64,000 nucleotides of DNA from Bradyrhizobium sp. ISRA464. GTDB taxonomy: Bacteria; Pseudomonadota; Alphaproteobacteria; Rhizobiales; Xanthobacteraceae. Of the stretch, positions 25,217 through 33,991 are shown piece after piece. Position 1 is the stretch's first letter. Every line of letters begins with the position of its first letter. Position numbers and translations under genes: made by a program. The DNA is taken from NCBI RefSeq assembly GCF_029910095.1, contig NZ_CP094526.1:4712001-4776000 (forward strand), in the 5' to 3' direction. The notes under the pieces are model-generated. The model saw only the letters and a program-made list of their open reading frames with translations, had not been told where the DNA came from and ran no database searches.

Positions 25217-26406
25217 TCAGCTCACGATCTCCTCGCGGCGCAGCTCGGCGATGCTCGCGGCGGAAAGACCCATGTCCTTCAGCACGTCGTCTGTGTGCTG
25301 CCCGAGAGTCGGCGGCGGCAGGCCGGGGCTGCGCTCTTCTCCGACAAACGTCACGGGATGGCCGACGCAATTCAGCCGCCCCGCTGCAGGATGATCATAT
25401 TGCATGATGAGCTTGTCGGCCTTTGTATGCGGATGGTCGAGAAGTTGCGCCAGCGTATTGATCGGCGAGCAGGGAATGCCGACCTCGTTCAGCGCTGCGT
25501 TCCAATGCTCGACGGTCTTGGTCGCGATCACCGCCTGGACGTGGCGCAATGTTTCGCCACGGTGCTTGACCCGATCGGCGTTGGTTCTGAATTTCGGGTC
25601 ATCCACGATCCCGTTCAGGCCCGCGACTGCGCAGAACTTGCGCCAAAGGTTGTCGTTGGCCACGCCGATCATGATCGGTCCGTCCGCGGCCTCGAAGGCT
25701 TGATACGGGCATAGGGACTCATGGCTCGAGCCACACTTGGCCGGCTGCGTTCCCCGCTCCCAGAACGTCTGGAGATTGTAGCCGAGAAGCCCCAGAGCCG
25801 TGTCGAACAGCGACACCTGGATCGCCGCTCCCCTGCCCGACTTCTCTCGCGCAAACAGGCTCGCAAGTATGCCGCTGAAAGCATGAACGCCGGTCATCTG
25901 GTCGATCGGTGAAATCGGGCTGCGGATATAGCCGCCGCCCTCGTCGCCAGTCATGGACATGATGCCGCTGAACGCCTGCAAGATCACATCATAGCCGGGC
26001 GAATTCCTGAGAGGACCCGTCCGGCCAAAGCCGGAGATGCTGCAATGGACCAATCGATCGTTCAGCGCGCACAGGCTCGCGGCATCGATTCCCAACCGCT
26101 CGGCAACGCCCGTACCGAAGCTTTCGATCGCGACATCGGCGGACTTGGCGAGCTCGTGCACGAGCTTGCGCCCCTTGTCGGACTTCATGTTGATCGCATG
26201 CTGCGCTTGTTGCGATTGGCACTCAGAAACACCGTGCCTAGCCCGGGCGCAGGAAACGGCGGCCACCCCCGCGTCTCATCCCCCTGCCCTACAGCTTCGA
26301 CCTTGATCACCTCGGCGCCGAGATCACCAAGATATTGCGCGCACAGCGGGCCTGCGAGCACCTTCGACAGATCGAGAACCTTGATACCTTCAAGAGGTCT
26401 GGACAC
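25217..26406 (-). pseudogene. CaiB/BaiF CoA-transferase gene broken by one frameshift
   Basis: The 5' part (GTG at 26406, preceded by AAGGAG) encodes [20 protein letters not shown] to NRNKRS and then meets a stop within four codons. The rest ([16 protein letters not shown] to ELRREEIVS) continues intact in another frame. Restoring one base near 26198 rejoins them as [18 protein letters not shown], the family's normal text, giving about 396 codons. The product would be a class III CoA-transferase moving CoA onto the substrate acid. Either the gene is freshly inactivated or the base was lost in sequencing. It lies 27 bases after the hydratase gene in one operon. Confidence 0.85.
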
Positions 26407-26433
26407 GACTATTTCTCCTTCCTGAGGCGCCGA

Positions 26434-27732
26434 CTAGTTCAGCTTCGCCGCAAAGAGGCCGCCGAGATAGGCGGGAAAGCCCGCCTGCGTGACCAGGACA
26501 TAGTCCGCAGCGCGCCGCTCGGACTCATCAAGTTGGGATCGCCAGCCCGCGGCAGCGACCTCGGCATCCGCCAGCCGCGCGCGTAGCAGCTCCTTGCCCC
26601 AGGTCCTCGGCTCGTCGTCATGCCAATAGACGGCGCCCGCGACACGTCCATCGAACTCGACCTTGCGCGTCTGCTCGACCCGGAAGCCTGCTCGCGCAAA
26701 TGCCTCCGACAGCTCCTTGCCACGCTCCGACAGGACGCCGAGCACGTTCGAGACGGAAGCCACGGCTTCGGTGATCTTGGGGTTCATGCCCTTCTTCTTC
26801 AGCCGCTCATGATCGAGCCGGCCAAGGAACAATGTCCTAATCATGTTGCGCGGTTCCCGCCGCCGGATCAGCTTTGCGAAGATCTGCATCTCCGTCCGGA
26901 TGGCCGTATCGAAGTCCTGCGGGAGCCCGTGCTCGACGCAGTCGAGAATGGCGGAGAGAGCCGGATAGTGACCGAGCGTCTCGGCCAGCATCTTGCTTCG
27001 TTTCTCTCCGATGGTCGCGCTCACGCGCTCCGCATCCGGGGCCCGCCAATTCGGCCGATCCCAGGGCTGCGTGGCCTGCGGTCGCGACAGCACCCAGCGC
27101 TCGGCGGCAGCGACTTCCTCGCCTGGCGCTACCACATCATGCGCAAGTCCGGCTGCGATGGCCGCCTGCCCGGCGAGCCGCGCACCTTCGAGCAACACGG
27201 GTAGCGCCGCCTCCATCCCGATCAGCCGCGGCAATCGTTGGGTTCCGCCGCCCCCTGGCAGCAATCCAACGAGTGATTCCGGCAAGCCGAACGTTGCTTG
27301 CGGGTGGTCGACAATCACCCGGTGATGCGCCGCCAGTGCAAATTCGCAGCCGCCGCCCAGGGCGAGGCCGGCGATTGCCACCGCGACCGGCTTGCCGGCC
27401 GTCTCGAGCTTGCGCAGACCATGGCTCAATCGAAAGAAATGATCGAACGCAAGACGATCGCGCTCGCCGGACGGCGCCGCCATGATCATGTCGTAGGCCG
27501 TTTCCAGCTCGGCCAGATCCGCACCTGCGCAGAAGGCGGACGATTTGCCGGAACGGATGACGACGCCCGCCACATCGCTTTGCCTGAGCCAGTCCGCAAA
27601 CCGGCCAAGCTCCTCGATTGCCGCATTCGAGAACACGTTCATCGATCGTCCCGGCATGTCGAAGATGAGGTGCAGGACGCGCTGCTCCGACACTTCGATG
27701 CGAAACTGCTTCAGCTCCGGCCCGACGGTCAT
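26434..27732 (-). CDS. Enoyl-CoA hydratase/isomerase family protein, long form (FadB N-terminal-like)
   Basis: 432 residues. The first 200 or so form a crotonase domain with oxyanion loops (FCAGADLAEL; GGGCEFALA) and both catalytic-type Glu residues (GGGCE and FGLPESLVGLLPGGGGTQRLPRLIG), as in the hydratase half of FadB/FadJ. The remaining 200 helical residues are not a hydroxyacyl dehydrogenase, since no Rossmann motif is present. It is thus a hydratase with an unusual helical C-terminal half. The ATG at 27732 follows GGGAGAGGG. First gene of a leftward operon with the broken CoA-transferase; the operator-like palindrome at 27820 is upstream. Confidence 0.82.
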   Translation of the reverse strand: MTVGPELKQFRIEVSEQRVLHLIFDMPGRSMNVFSNAAIEELGRFADWLRQSDVAGVVIRSGKSSAFCAGADLAELETAYDMIMAAPSGERDRLAFDHFFRLSHGLRKLETAGKPVAVAIAGLALGGGCEFALAAHHRVIVDHPQATFGLPESLVGLLPGGGGTQRLPRLIGMEAALPVLLEGARLAGQAAIAAGLAHDVVAPGEEVAAAERWVLSRPQATQPWDRPNWRAPDAERVSATIGEKRSKMLAETLGHYPALSAILDCVEHGLPQDFDTAIRTEMQIFAKLIRRREPRNMIRTLFLGRLDHERLKKKGMNPKITEAVASVSNVLGVLSERGKELSEAFARAGFRVEQTRKVEFDGRVAGAVYWHDDEPRTWGKELLRARLADAEVAAAGWRSQLDESERRAADYVLVTQAGFPAYLGGLFAAKLN

Positions 27733-27819
27733 CGTTCCCTCTCCCTTTCGGTTACCGTTCATTGGTGTACGATTGCACTTGCATGTTTGTCTTTTCGGGT
27801 TGTATGCCCAAACCAAATA

Positions 27820-27837
27820 CTGTACACTAGCAAACTA
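27820..27837. promoter_or_regulatory. Island palindrome, site 6 (hydratase / bad-like operon divergent promoter)
   Basis: CTGTACAC-TA-GCAAACTA matches 11 of 16 positions. It sits 24 bases before the ATG at 27862. A further right half (TTGGTGTACGAT near 27762-27773) may mark a second site nearer the hydratase gene. Confidence 0.55.
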
Positions 27838-27861
27838 AATCAGACAGGAAGCACTTTGACA

Positions 27862-29043
27862 ATGATCGAACGCACGATCTTCCGCGAGGAACACGAGATT
27901 TTCCGGCAGACGGTCCGCCGCTTCGTCGAGCGCGAAATCGTGCCCTTTCACGCCCAGTGGGAAGAGGACGGCATCGTCCCGCGAGATTTATGGTTGAAAG
28001 CCGGCGCGGCCGGCCTGCTTTGCTGCACCGTGCCCGAGGAATATGGCGGCATGGGCCTCGACTACCTTTTCGATGTCGTCGTGTTCGAAGAGCTCTGGCG
28101 GGCCGGCGCCAGCGGTCCCGGCTTTCTCATCCACACCGACCTGGTCGCCACCTACCTTCTGTCCTTCGGAAGCGAGGCTCAGAAGCGCAAATGGCTGCCC
28201 AAGATGGTATCCGGCGAAGCCATCGGCTCGCTGGGCATGACGGAACCTCACGCCGGCAGTGACCTCAAGGCGATCCGCACCCGCGCTGCGCGCGACGGCG
28301 ACGACTTCGTCATCAACGGCCAGAAGGTCTTCATCTCCAACGGCCAGCTTTGTGACTTCATCGTGCTCGCGACCAAGACCGACGGCCAGGCCGGCGCGAA
28401 GGGCGTGACCCTGTTCATCGTCGAGAGCAACCGGCCCGGTTTCAAGCGCGGCCGAAATCTGGAAAAGCTCGGCATGAGGGCGCAAGATACCTCCGAGCTG
28501 TTCTTCGACAATGTCCGCATTCCCGCCAGCAACATGCTCGGCGCGGAAGGCCGGGGCTTTGCGCAGATGATGACAAAACTATCGCAGGAGCGTCTGGCAC
28601 AGGCCATCCGGTCGGCGACCGTTGCCGAGACCGTGATCGACTGGACGCTGCAATATACCTCAGAAAGGAGCGCCTTCGGCCAGAAGCTCGCCGACTTCCA
28701 GAACACGCAGTTCAAGCTGGCCGAGCTCAGGACCAAGGCCGCCGTCGCGCGTGTCTTCACCGACAAGTGCATCGCGCTGTTTATGGAAGGGAAGCTCGAT
28801 CCCGTCGACGCCGCCATGGCCAAGATGTTCACGTCCGAGCTGCACTGCGAGACCGTCGACGAGTGCCTGCAGCTCTTCGGCGGCTGGGGCTATATGTGGG
28901 AATATCCGATCGCCAAGGCTTATGCCGACGCGCGCGTGGTGAAGATTGCCGGCGGCTCGATCGAGATCATGAAGACGATCATCGCGCGCCAAATGTACTC
29001 GCAGCGCGGATACGACATCCAGAAGAACGGGGCGGCCTCATAG
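27862..29043 (+). CDS. Acyl-CoA dehydrogenase, AliB-like
   Basis: 393 residues. Flavin-binding text SLGMTEPHAGSDLKAIRTRA, substrate region QERLAQAIRSATVAE and FGGWGYMWEYPIAKAYADARV mark a full-length acyl-CoA dehydrogenase. The usual E-G-T near the C-terminus reads AGGSIEI, so the catalytic Glu must lie elsewhere, as in several subfamilies. The next two genes resemble BadH and BadI, so a cyclohexanecarboxyl-CoA dehydrogenase-like (AliB) role is suggested. The ATG at 27862 follows AGGAAG; an in-frame TTG six bases earlier is possible. First gene of a five-gene operon. Confidence 0.84.
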   Translation: MIERTIFREEHEIFRQTVRRFVEREIVPFHAQWEEDGIVPRDLWLKAGAAGLLCCTVPEEYGGMGLDYLFDVVVFEELWRAGASGPGFLIHTDLVATYLLSFGSEAQKRKWLPKMVSGEAIGSLGMTEPHAGSDLKAIRTRAARDGDDFVINGQKVFISNGQLCDFIVLATKTDGQAGAKGVTLFIVESNRPGFKRGRNLEKLGMRAQDTSELFFDNVRIPASNMLGAEGRGFAQMMTKLSQERLAQAIRSATVAETVIDWTLQYTSERSAFGQKLADFQNTQFKLAELRTKAAVARVFTDKCIALFMEGKLDPVDAAMAKMFTSELHCETVDECLQLFGGWGYMWEYPIAKAYADARVVKIAGGSIEIMKTIIARQMYSQRGYDIQKNGAAS

Positions 29044-29106
29044 CCCCCTCGCCTTCGACCAATCGAAGGCCGCCAAAGAAACGACAAAACACAAGGGAGA
29101 TCGACG

Positions 29107-29865
29107 TTGAAGGGCCTATCGGGAAAAGTTGCCGTCGTGACCGGCGGCGGACAGGGCATCGGACGAGGATTGACGCTGCGGTTGGCCGAAGAGGGCTGCA
29201 AGATCGCGATCTTCGACATCAATCCGCAAGGCGGCGAAGAGACCGCAAAGCTCGCACCGCAGGCCGTCATCAAGACCTATGCCGTCGATGTGGGCGATGC
29301 GGATTCCGTCAACGCCGCGGTCGCCAAGGTCGAGACCGAGCTCGGGCCGATCTGGCTCCTGGTCAACAATGCTGGCTGGGATCGGCCGATGCCGTTCCTG
29401 AAGACCGACCGGGAGCTGTGGGACAAGATCATCCGCATCAACCTCTATGGGCCGCTCAATACCCACAAGGCGATTGCACCGTTGATGGCGGAGCGCGGCG
29501 GGGGCCGGATCGTCAATATCGCATCCGATGCGGCGCGCGTTGGCACCAGCGATGAGGCCGTCTACTCCGCCTGCAAGGGCGGACTCATTTCCTTCACCAA
29601 GTCGCTGGCGCGCGAGCTGGCGCGCAAGAACGTCCTGCTCAATGCCGTCTGCCCCGGCCCCACCAATACGCCGATGATGGCGGCGGTGCTGGGCGAAGGC
29701 GAGCACGCCGTGAAATGGAAGGATGCCATGCTCAGAGGCATCCCGCTCCGCCGCATGGGCGAGCCTGACGACTACGGCGGGATCGTCGCGATGCTTGCGT
29801 CCGACGACGGCAAATTCATCACCGGACAAACCATCTCCGTCTCCGGCGGAATGAACATGATCTAA
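29107..29865 (+). CDS. SDR, BadH-like (2-hydroxycyclohexanecarboxyl-CoA dehydrogenase type)
   Basis: 252 residues, classical SDR: TGGGQGIGRG near residue 12, NIASDAARVGTSDEAVYSACKGGL carrying the Ser, Tyr and Lys. That segment closely resembles my memory of BadH of Rhodopseudomonas palustris, which oxidises 2-hydroxycyclohexanecarboxyl-CoA to the 2-keto form. Asp38-Ile in IFDIN fits NAD use. The start is TTG at 29107, with GGGAG at good spacing. The immediate neighbour is BadI-like, which makes the pair a ring-opening module. Confidence 0.84.
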   Translation: MKGLSGKVAVVTGGGQGIGRGLTLRLAEEGCKIAIFDINPQGGEETAKLAPQAVIKTYAVDVGDADSVNAAVAKVETELGPIWLLVNNAGWDRPMPFLKTDRELWDKIIRINLYGPLNTHKAIAPLMAERGGGRIVNIASDAARVGTSDEAVYSACKGGLISFTKSLARELARKNVLLNAVCPGPTNTPMMAAVLGEGEHAVKWKDAMLRGIPLRRMGEPDDYGGIVAMLASDDGKFITGQTISVSGGMNMI

Positions 29866-29883
29866 CTTGCGCGAGGACACGCC

Positions 29884-30678
29884 ATGACCGATCCCAAGCA
29901 ATTCACCGACGTCATCTACGAAATCCGCGACCGCGCCGCGTGGATCATCATCAATCGGCCGAAGGTCTACAATGCCTTCCGCGCGCGGACGCTGGATGAG
30001 CTTATCCAGGCTTTCCAGCTCGCCGGCAACGACCGCAATGTCGCCAGCATCGTGCTCACCGGCGCTGGCGAGAAGGCGTTCTGCACTGGCGGCGATCAAT
30101 CGGCCCATGAAGGCCAATATGATGGCCGCGGCGTGGTTGGATTGCCGATCGACGAGATCCAGGGCCTGATCCGCGATGTGCCGAAACCGGTGATCGCCCG
30201 GGTCAACGGCTTTGCCATCGGCGGCGGCAACGTGCTCGCAACGCTCTGCGATTTGACCATCGCCGCCGACCACGCCCAATTCGGCCAGGTCGGCCCCAAG
30301 GTCGGCTCGGTGGACGCCGGCTGGGGCACGGCCTTCCTCGCCCGTCATGTCGGCGACAAGAAGGCGCGGGAGATCTGGTATCTGAACGAGCGCTATACCG
30401 CCGAGCAGGCGCGCGAGATGGGTCTCGTCAACAAGGTCGTCCCCATGGCGCAGCTCGACGCTGCCGTAAAGGATTGGACCGACAAGCTCGCGCAGCGCTC
30501 GCCGACCGCGCTCGCGCTCGCGAAGCGATCCTTCAACGCAGATTCCGACAATATCCGCGGCATCAGCAACTTCGCGCTCCACGCCGTAAAACTGTTCTAC
30601 GACACGGCGGAATCGAAGGAAGGCGTCGCGGCTTTCAACGAGAAGCGCGACCCGGACTTTCACAAATTTGCGCGCTAA
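29884..30678 (+). CDS. BadI-like alicyclic ring-cleaving hydrolase (MenB/crotonase family)
   Basis: 264 residues. The text matches from memory 2-ketocyclohexanecarboxyl-CoA hydrolase (BadI) throughout: IIINRP, KAFCTGGDQS, IRDVPKPVIARVNGFAIGGGNVLATLCDLTI, FGQVGPKVGSVDAGWGTAFLARHVG and KKAREIWYLNERYTAEQA. BadI performs a retro-Claisen cleavage of a 2-ketocycloalkane carboxyl-CoA to an open dicarboxyl-CoA. BadI is best known from benzoate and cyclohexanecarboxylate breakdown in Rhodopseudomonas palustris; here it sits in an island with oxygenases. Ring substituents cannot be inferred. Confidence 0.86.
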   Translation: MTDPKQFTDVIYEIRDRAAWIIINRPKVYNAFRARTLDELIQAFQLAGNDRNVASIVLTGAGEKAFCTGGDQSAHEGQYDGRGVVGLPIDEIQGLIRDVPKPVIARVNGFAIGGGNVLATLCDLTIAADHAQFGQVGPKVGSVDAGWGTAFLARHVGDKKAREIWYLNERYTAEQAREMGLVNKVVPMAQLDAAVKDWTDKLAQRSPTALALAKRSFNADSDNIRGISNFALHAVKLFYDTAESKEGVAAFNEKRDPDFHKFAR

Positions 30679-30687
30679 AGGCCGATC

Positions 30688-31617
30688 ATGGCGCCCCACA
30701 AGGTCATTATCTCCTGCGCGGTCACGGGATCGATTCACACGCCCTCGATGTCACCGCACCTGCCGGTGACGTCGGTCGAGATCGCGGAGTCCGCACTCGG
30801 CGCTGCGGCGGCGGGGGCGGCAATTGTGCACCTGCATGCACGAAATCCGGTCGATGGACGACCGGATCAGTCGCCGGAGGCTTTCGAGCCCTTCCTGCGC
30901 GTCATCAAGCAGAGCTCCAACGTCGTCGTGAACCTGACAACCGGTGGCTCCCCCTACATGACGGTCGAGGAGCGCGTGCGTCCGGCTGCGACCTGGAAGC
31001 CGGAAGTCGCGAGCCTCAACATGGGCTCGATGAACTTCGGCCTGTTTCCGATGCTGAAGCGGTACAAGTCGTTCAAGCACGACTGGGAGCCGCAAATGCT
31101 GGAGGGCTCGCACGACCTTGTCTTCCGCAACTCGTTCAAGGACATCCGCTACGCGCTGGAGACGTTGAACAGCTCCGGCGCACGCTACGAGTTCGAATGT
31201 TACGATACGAGCCATCTCTATAATCTGCACTACTTCTGGACGGAGGGGTTGGTGAAGGCGCCCCTCTTCGTCCAGACGTGTTTCGGGCTGCTTGGCGGCA
31301 TCGGCTCGCATCCGGACGACGTCATGCACATGAAGCGAACCGCCGATCGGCTGTTCGGCAACAACTATCGCTGGTCGGTGCTTGGCGCCGGGCGCGCGCA
31401 GATGCAGGTTGCGGCCATGGCCGCCGCGATGGGCGGCAACGTCCGCGTGGGGCTCGAGGATAGCCTCTGGATCGGCTCCGGCCGTCTCGCCGAGACGAAT
31501 GCAGCTCAGGTAACGCAGGTGCGCAAGATCATCGAAGGCCTCGGGCTCGAGATCGCAACTCCCGACGAGGCACGTGAAATCCTTCAGCTCAGGGGCGGCG
31601 ACCAAGTCGCCTTCTAA
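30688..31617 (+). CDS. BKACE family beta-keto acid cleavage enzyme (DUF849)
   Basis: 309 residues. Zinc ligands His48 and His50 (VHLHARNP) and Glu257 (VGLEDSLWIG) match the BKACE family, which condenses a beta-keto acid with acetyl-CoA to give acetoacetate and a new acyl-CoA. The position after BadH/BadI-like genes suggests a role on a beta-keto acid released after ring opening. Polar residues that set specificity in this family were not assigned. It starts 9 bases after the BadI-like stop. Confidence 0.85.
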   Translation: MAPHKVIISCAVTGSIHTPSMSPHLPVTSVEIAESALGAAAAGAAIVHLHARNPVDGRPDQSPEAFEPFLRVIKQSSNVVVNLTTGGSPYMTVEERVRPAATWKPEVASLNMGSMNFGLFPMLKRYKSFKHDWEPQMLEGSHDLVFRNSFKDIRYALETLNSSGARYEFECYDTSHLYNLHYFWTEGLVKAPLFVQTCFGLLGGIGSHPDDVMHMKRTADRLFGNNYRWSVLGAGRAQMQVAAMAAAMGGNVRVGLEDSLWIGSGRLAETNAAQVTQVRKIIEGLGLEIATPDEAREILQLRGGDQVAF

Positions 31618-31640
31618 CTCTCAACTCGTGGCTGACAAAC

Positions 31641-32786
31641 ATGCTACCCAATCGCCCCGTATTCGACGAAGAGCACGCCCTTCTGCGCGAAAGCGTCCGG
31701 CGCTTCGCCGCGTCGAAGATCGCGCCGCACTTCCAGCAATGGGAGAAGGCTGGGATCATTGATCGCGCATTGTGGCCGGCGGCAGGCGAAGCCGGCCTAC
31801 TCTGCCCCCAGGTGCCCGAGCAATACGGCGGCATCGGCGGCGATTTCCGCCACAATGCCGTTGTCATCGAAGAACTCGCCTATTCGGGCTTTGCCGGTCC
31901 GGCGACCGACTTCTCGGTCCACAACGACGTCTGCTGCGGTTACCTCCTGAGCTACGGCACCGAAGAGCAGAAGAAAAAATGGCTGCCGCGCATGGTCTCG
32001 GGTGAGGCCGTCTGCGCCATCGCCATGACCGAGCCGGGGACCGGCAGCGATCTCCAAGGCATTCGCACCCGCGCCGTGCGCGAGGGAGACGAGTATGTCA
32101 TCTCCGGGCAGAAGACCTTTATTTCGAACGGCCAGATGTGCGACCTCGTCATCGCGGTGACGCGCACCAATCCGGACGGGGGATCTCGCGGCATGAGCCT
32201 GATCCTCGTCGAAACCGATCGGCCCGGCTTTCGCCACGGTCGCAACCTCGACAAGCTCGGCCATCTCTCTTCCGATACGTCCGAGCTGTTCTTCGATCAG
32301 GTCCGCGTTCCCGTCAGCAACCTCCTGGGCTCGGAAGGCGGCGCGATGGCTGCGCTGATGAGCGAGCTGCCGCAGGAACGCTTGACGATCGCGCTCCACT
32401 CGATTGCGTCGGCGCAGAAGGCGTTCGACATCACCAAGGCCTACGTCCTCGAACGCAAGGCGTTCGGACAGGCGATCGGCTCCTATCAAAACACGCGCTT
32501 CCAGCTCGCGGACCTCAAGTCCGACCTTCAGGTTGGCTGGGCTTACGTCGATCAGTGCCTCAGCCAACATATTCGCGGAGAGTTGACGACCTACGCCGCA
32601 TCGACCGCAAAGCTCTGGGTCACCGAGATGCATGGACGGCTGGTCGATCAGTGCCTGCAATTCTTCGGCGGCTATGGTTTCATGCGCGAATATGAGATTT
32701 GCCGTCTGTTCGCAGACGCACGTGTGCTGCGGATCTATGGCGGCACGTCGGAGATCATGCGGGAGTTGATCTCGCGCAACCTCTGA
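31641..32786 (+). CDS. Acyl-CoA dehydrogenase
   Basis: 381 residues, full-length acyl-CoA dehydrogenase: AIAMTEPGTGSDLQGIRTRA, FISNGQMCDLVI, LPQERLTIALHSIASAQ and the C-terminal RIYGGTSEIMRELI. The classical Glu of E-G-T is Gly here (YGGTSEI), as in other branches of the family. It is the last gene of the operon that starts at 27862, and its sequence resembles that first dehydrogenase (about 40% by eye), so the operon carries two dehydrogenases for successive steps or alternate substrates. Confidence 0.86.
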   Translation: MLPNRPVFDEEHALLRESVRRFAASKIAPHFQQWEKAGIIDRALWPAAGEAGLLCPQVPEQYGGIGGDFRHNAVVIEELAYSGFAGPATDFSVHNDVCCGYLLSYGTEEQKKKWLPRMVSGEAVCAIAMTEPGTGSDLQGIRTRAVREGDEYVISGQKTFISNGQMCDLVIAVTRTNPDGGSRGMSLILVETDRPGFRHGRNLDKLGHLSSDTSELFFDQVRVPVSNLLGSEGGAMAALMSELPQERLTIALHSIASAQKAFDITKAYVLERKAFGQAIGSYQNTRFQLADLKSDLQVGWAYVDQCLSQHIRGELTTYAASTAKLWVTEMHGRLVDQCLQFFGGYGFMREYEICRLFADARVLRIYGGTSEIMRELISRNL

Positions 32787-32803
32787 CGCGCGCCTCAAGC
32801 GCG

Positions 32804-33991
32804 TCAGTAGCTTTTCGGCAGATCGAGCACCTTCTCGGCGATGAAGCTCAGCATGAGCTGCTCGGTGATCGGTGCGAGCCGAGTGATCGAGACTTCGCGG
32901 AACAGCCGCTCGACGTGATACTCCTTGGCGTACCCGAAGCCGCCATGCGTCATGATAGCTTGCCAGGCGGCATCATGCCCAGCGCGCGCACCGAGGAATT
33001 TGGCACTGTTGGCCTCGGCCCCACACGGCTTTCCGGCATCGTAGAGCCAAGCGGCGCGCATCGCCATCAGCCACGCTGACTCGAGGTACATCCATTTCTC
33101 GGCGAGCGGGTGTTGGATGCCCTGGTTCTGACCGATCGGACGGTCGAACACGACCCGCTCCCTGGCATAGCGGGTTGCGCGGCGCAGCGCGTCCTGCCCG
33201 ATTCCGATCGCCTCGACCGCGATCAGGATGCGCTCGGGATTGAGGCTGTGCAGGATATAGGAGAAGCCCTTGCCTTCCTCGCCAATTCGATCCGCCTCGG
33301 GGATGAAGAGTCCATCGATGAAGATGGCGTTGGAATCGACAGCCTTGCGCCCCATCTTCGGGATGCGACGTACCTCGATTTTGGAGCGATCGAGATCGGT
33401 ATAGAAGATGGTGATGCCGTCAGTCGGCCGCTTGCAGTCCTCGTATCTCGTCGTCCGCGTCAGCAGCATGATCTTGTTGGCAACCTGCGCGGTCGACGTC
33501 CAGACCTTTTGTCCGTGCACGAGGTAACCACCGGGGACCTTCTCGGCAAAGGTCTTGATGCGGGTGGTGTTCAGCCCGGCATCCGGCTCGGTGAAGCCGA
33601 AGCAGCATTGGTCTTCACCCGAAACCAGACGTGGCACCCAGCGGCGCTTCTGGTCGTCGGTCCCCTTCACAACGATCGGGTGCGGCCCGAAGAGGTTGAT
33701 ATGCACGGCCGACGCCGACGTCATCCCGCCACCGTGGCTCGCGACCTCATGCATCATGATTGCGGCCTCGGTGACGCCGAGCCCGGCGCCGCCATACTCT
33801 TCGGGCATGGTAATACCGAGCCAACCGGCGTCCGCCATGGCACGATGGAATTCGCGCGGGAACTCGCCGTCGTCGTCACGCGCCAGCCAGTACTCATCAT
33901 CAAACCGTGTGACGACAGCACGCACGCCTTCACGGATCGCGGCGTGATCTTCGGGCACGTCGAGCTGATTGGAGAATGACCTGTTATCCAT
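32804..33991 (-). CDS. Acyl-CoA dehydrogenase
   Basis: 395 residues, acyl-CoA dehydrogenase fold: CCFGFTEPDAGLNTTRIKTFAEK (flavin region), MGRKAVDSNAIFIDGLFIP and MTHGGFGYAKEYHVERLFREVSI. The C-terminal text is RLAPITEQLML in place of G-T-x-E-I. A start ATG at 33991 overlaps the 3' end of the CitE-like gene by 8 bases. Last gene of a three-gene leftward operon (MaoC, CitE-like, dehydrogenase). It probably introduces a double bond into an acyl-CoA; substrate not determinable. Confidence 0.85.
   Translation of the reverse strand: MDNRSFSNQLDVPEDHAAIREGVRAVVTRFDDEYWLARDDDGEFPREFHRAMADAGWLGITMPEEYGGAGLGVTEAAIMMHEVASHGGGMTSASAVHINLFGPHPIVVKGTDDQKRRWVPRLVSGEDQCCFGFTEPDAGLNTTRIKTFAEKVPGGYLVHGQKVWTSTAQVANKIMLLTRTTRYEDCKRPTDGITIFYTDLDRSKIEVRRIPKMGRKAVDSNAIFIDGLFIPEADRIGEEGKGFSYILHSLNPERILIAVEAIGIGQDALRRATRYARERVVFDRPIGQNQGIQHPLAEKWMYLESAWLMAMRAAWLYDAGKPCGAEANSAKFLGARAGHDAAWQAIMTHGGFGYAKEYHVERLFREVSITRLAPITEQLMLSFIAEKVLDLPKSY

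Noticed and set aside
29116..30738. A 540-codon minus-strand frame opposite the BadH/BadI-like genes
   Set aside because: Shadow of two confident plus-strand genes; low-complexity His/Arg/Asp-rich translation without domains.
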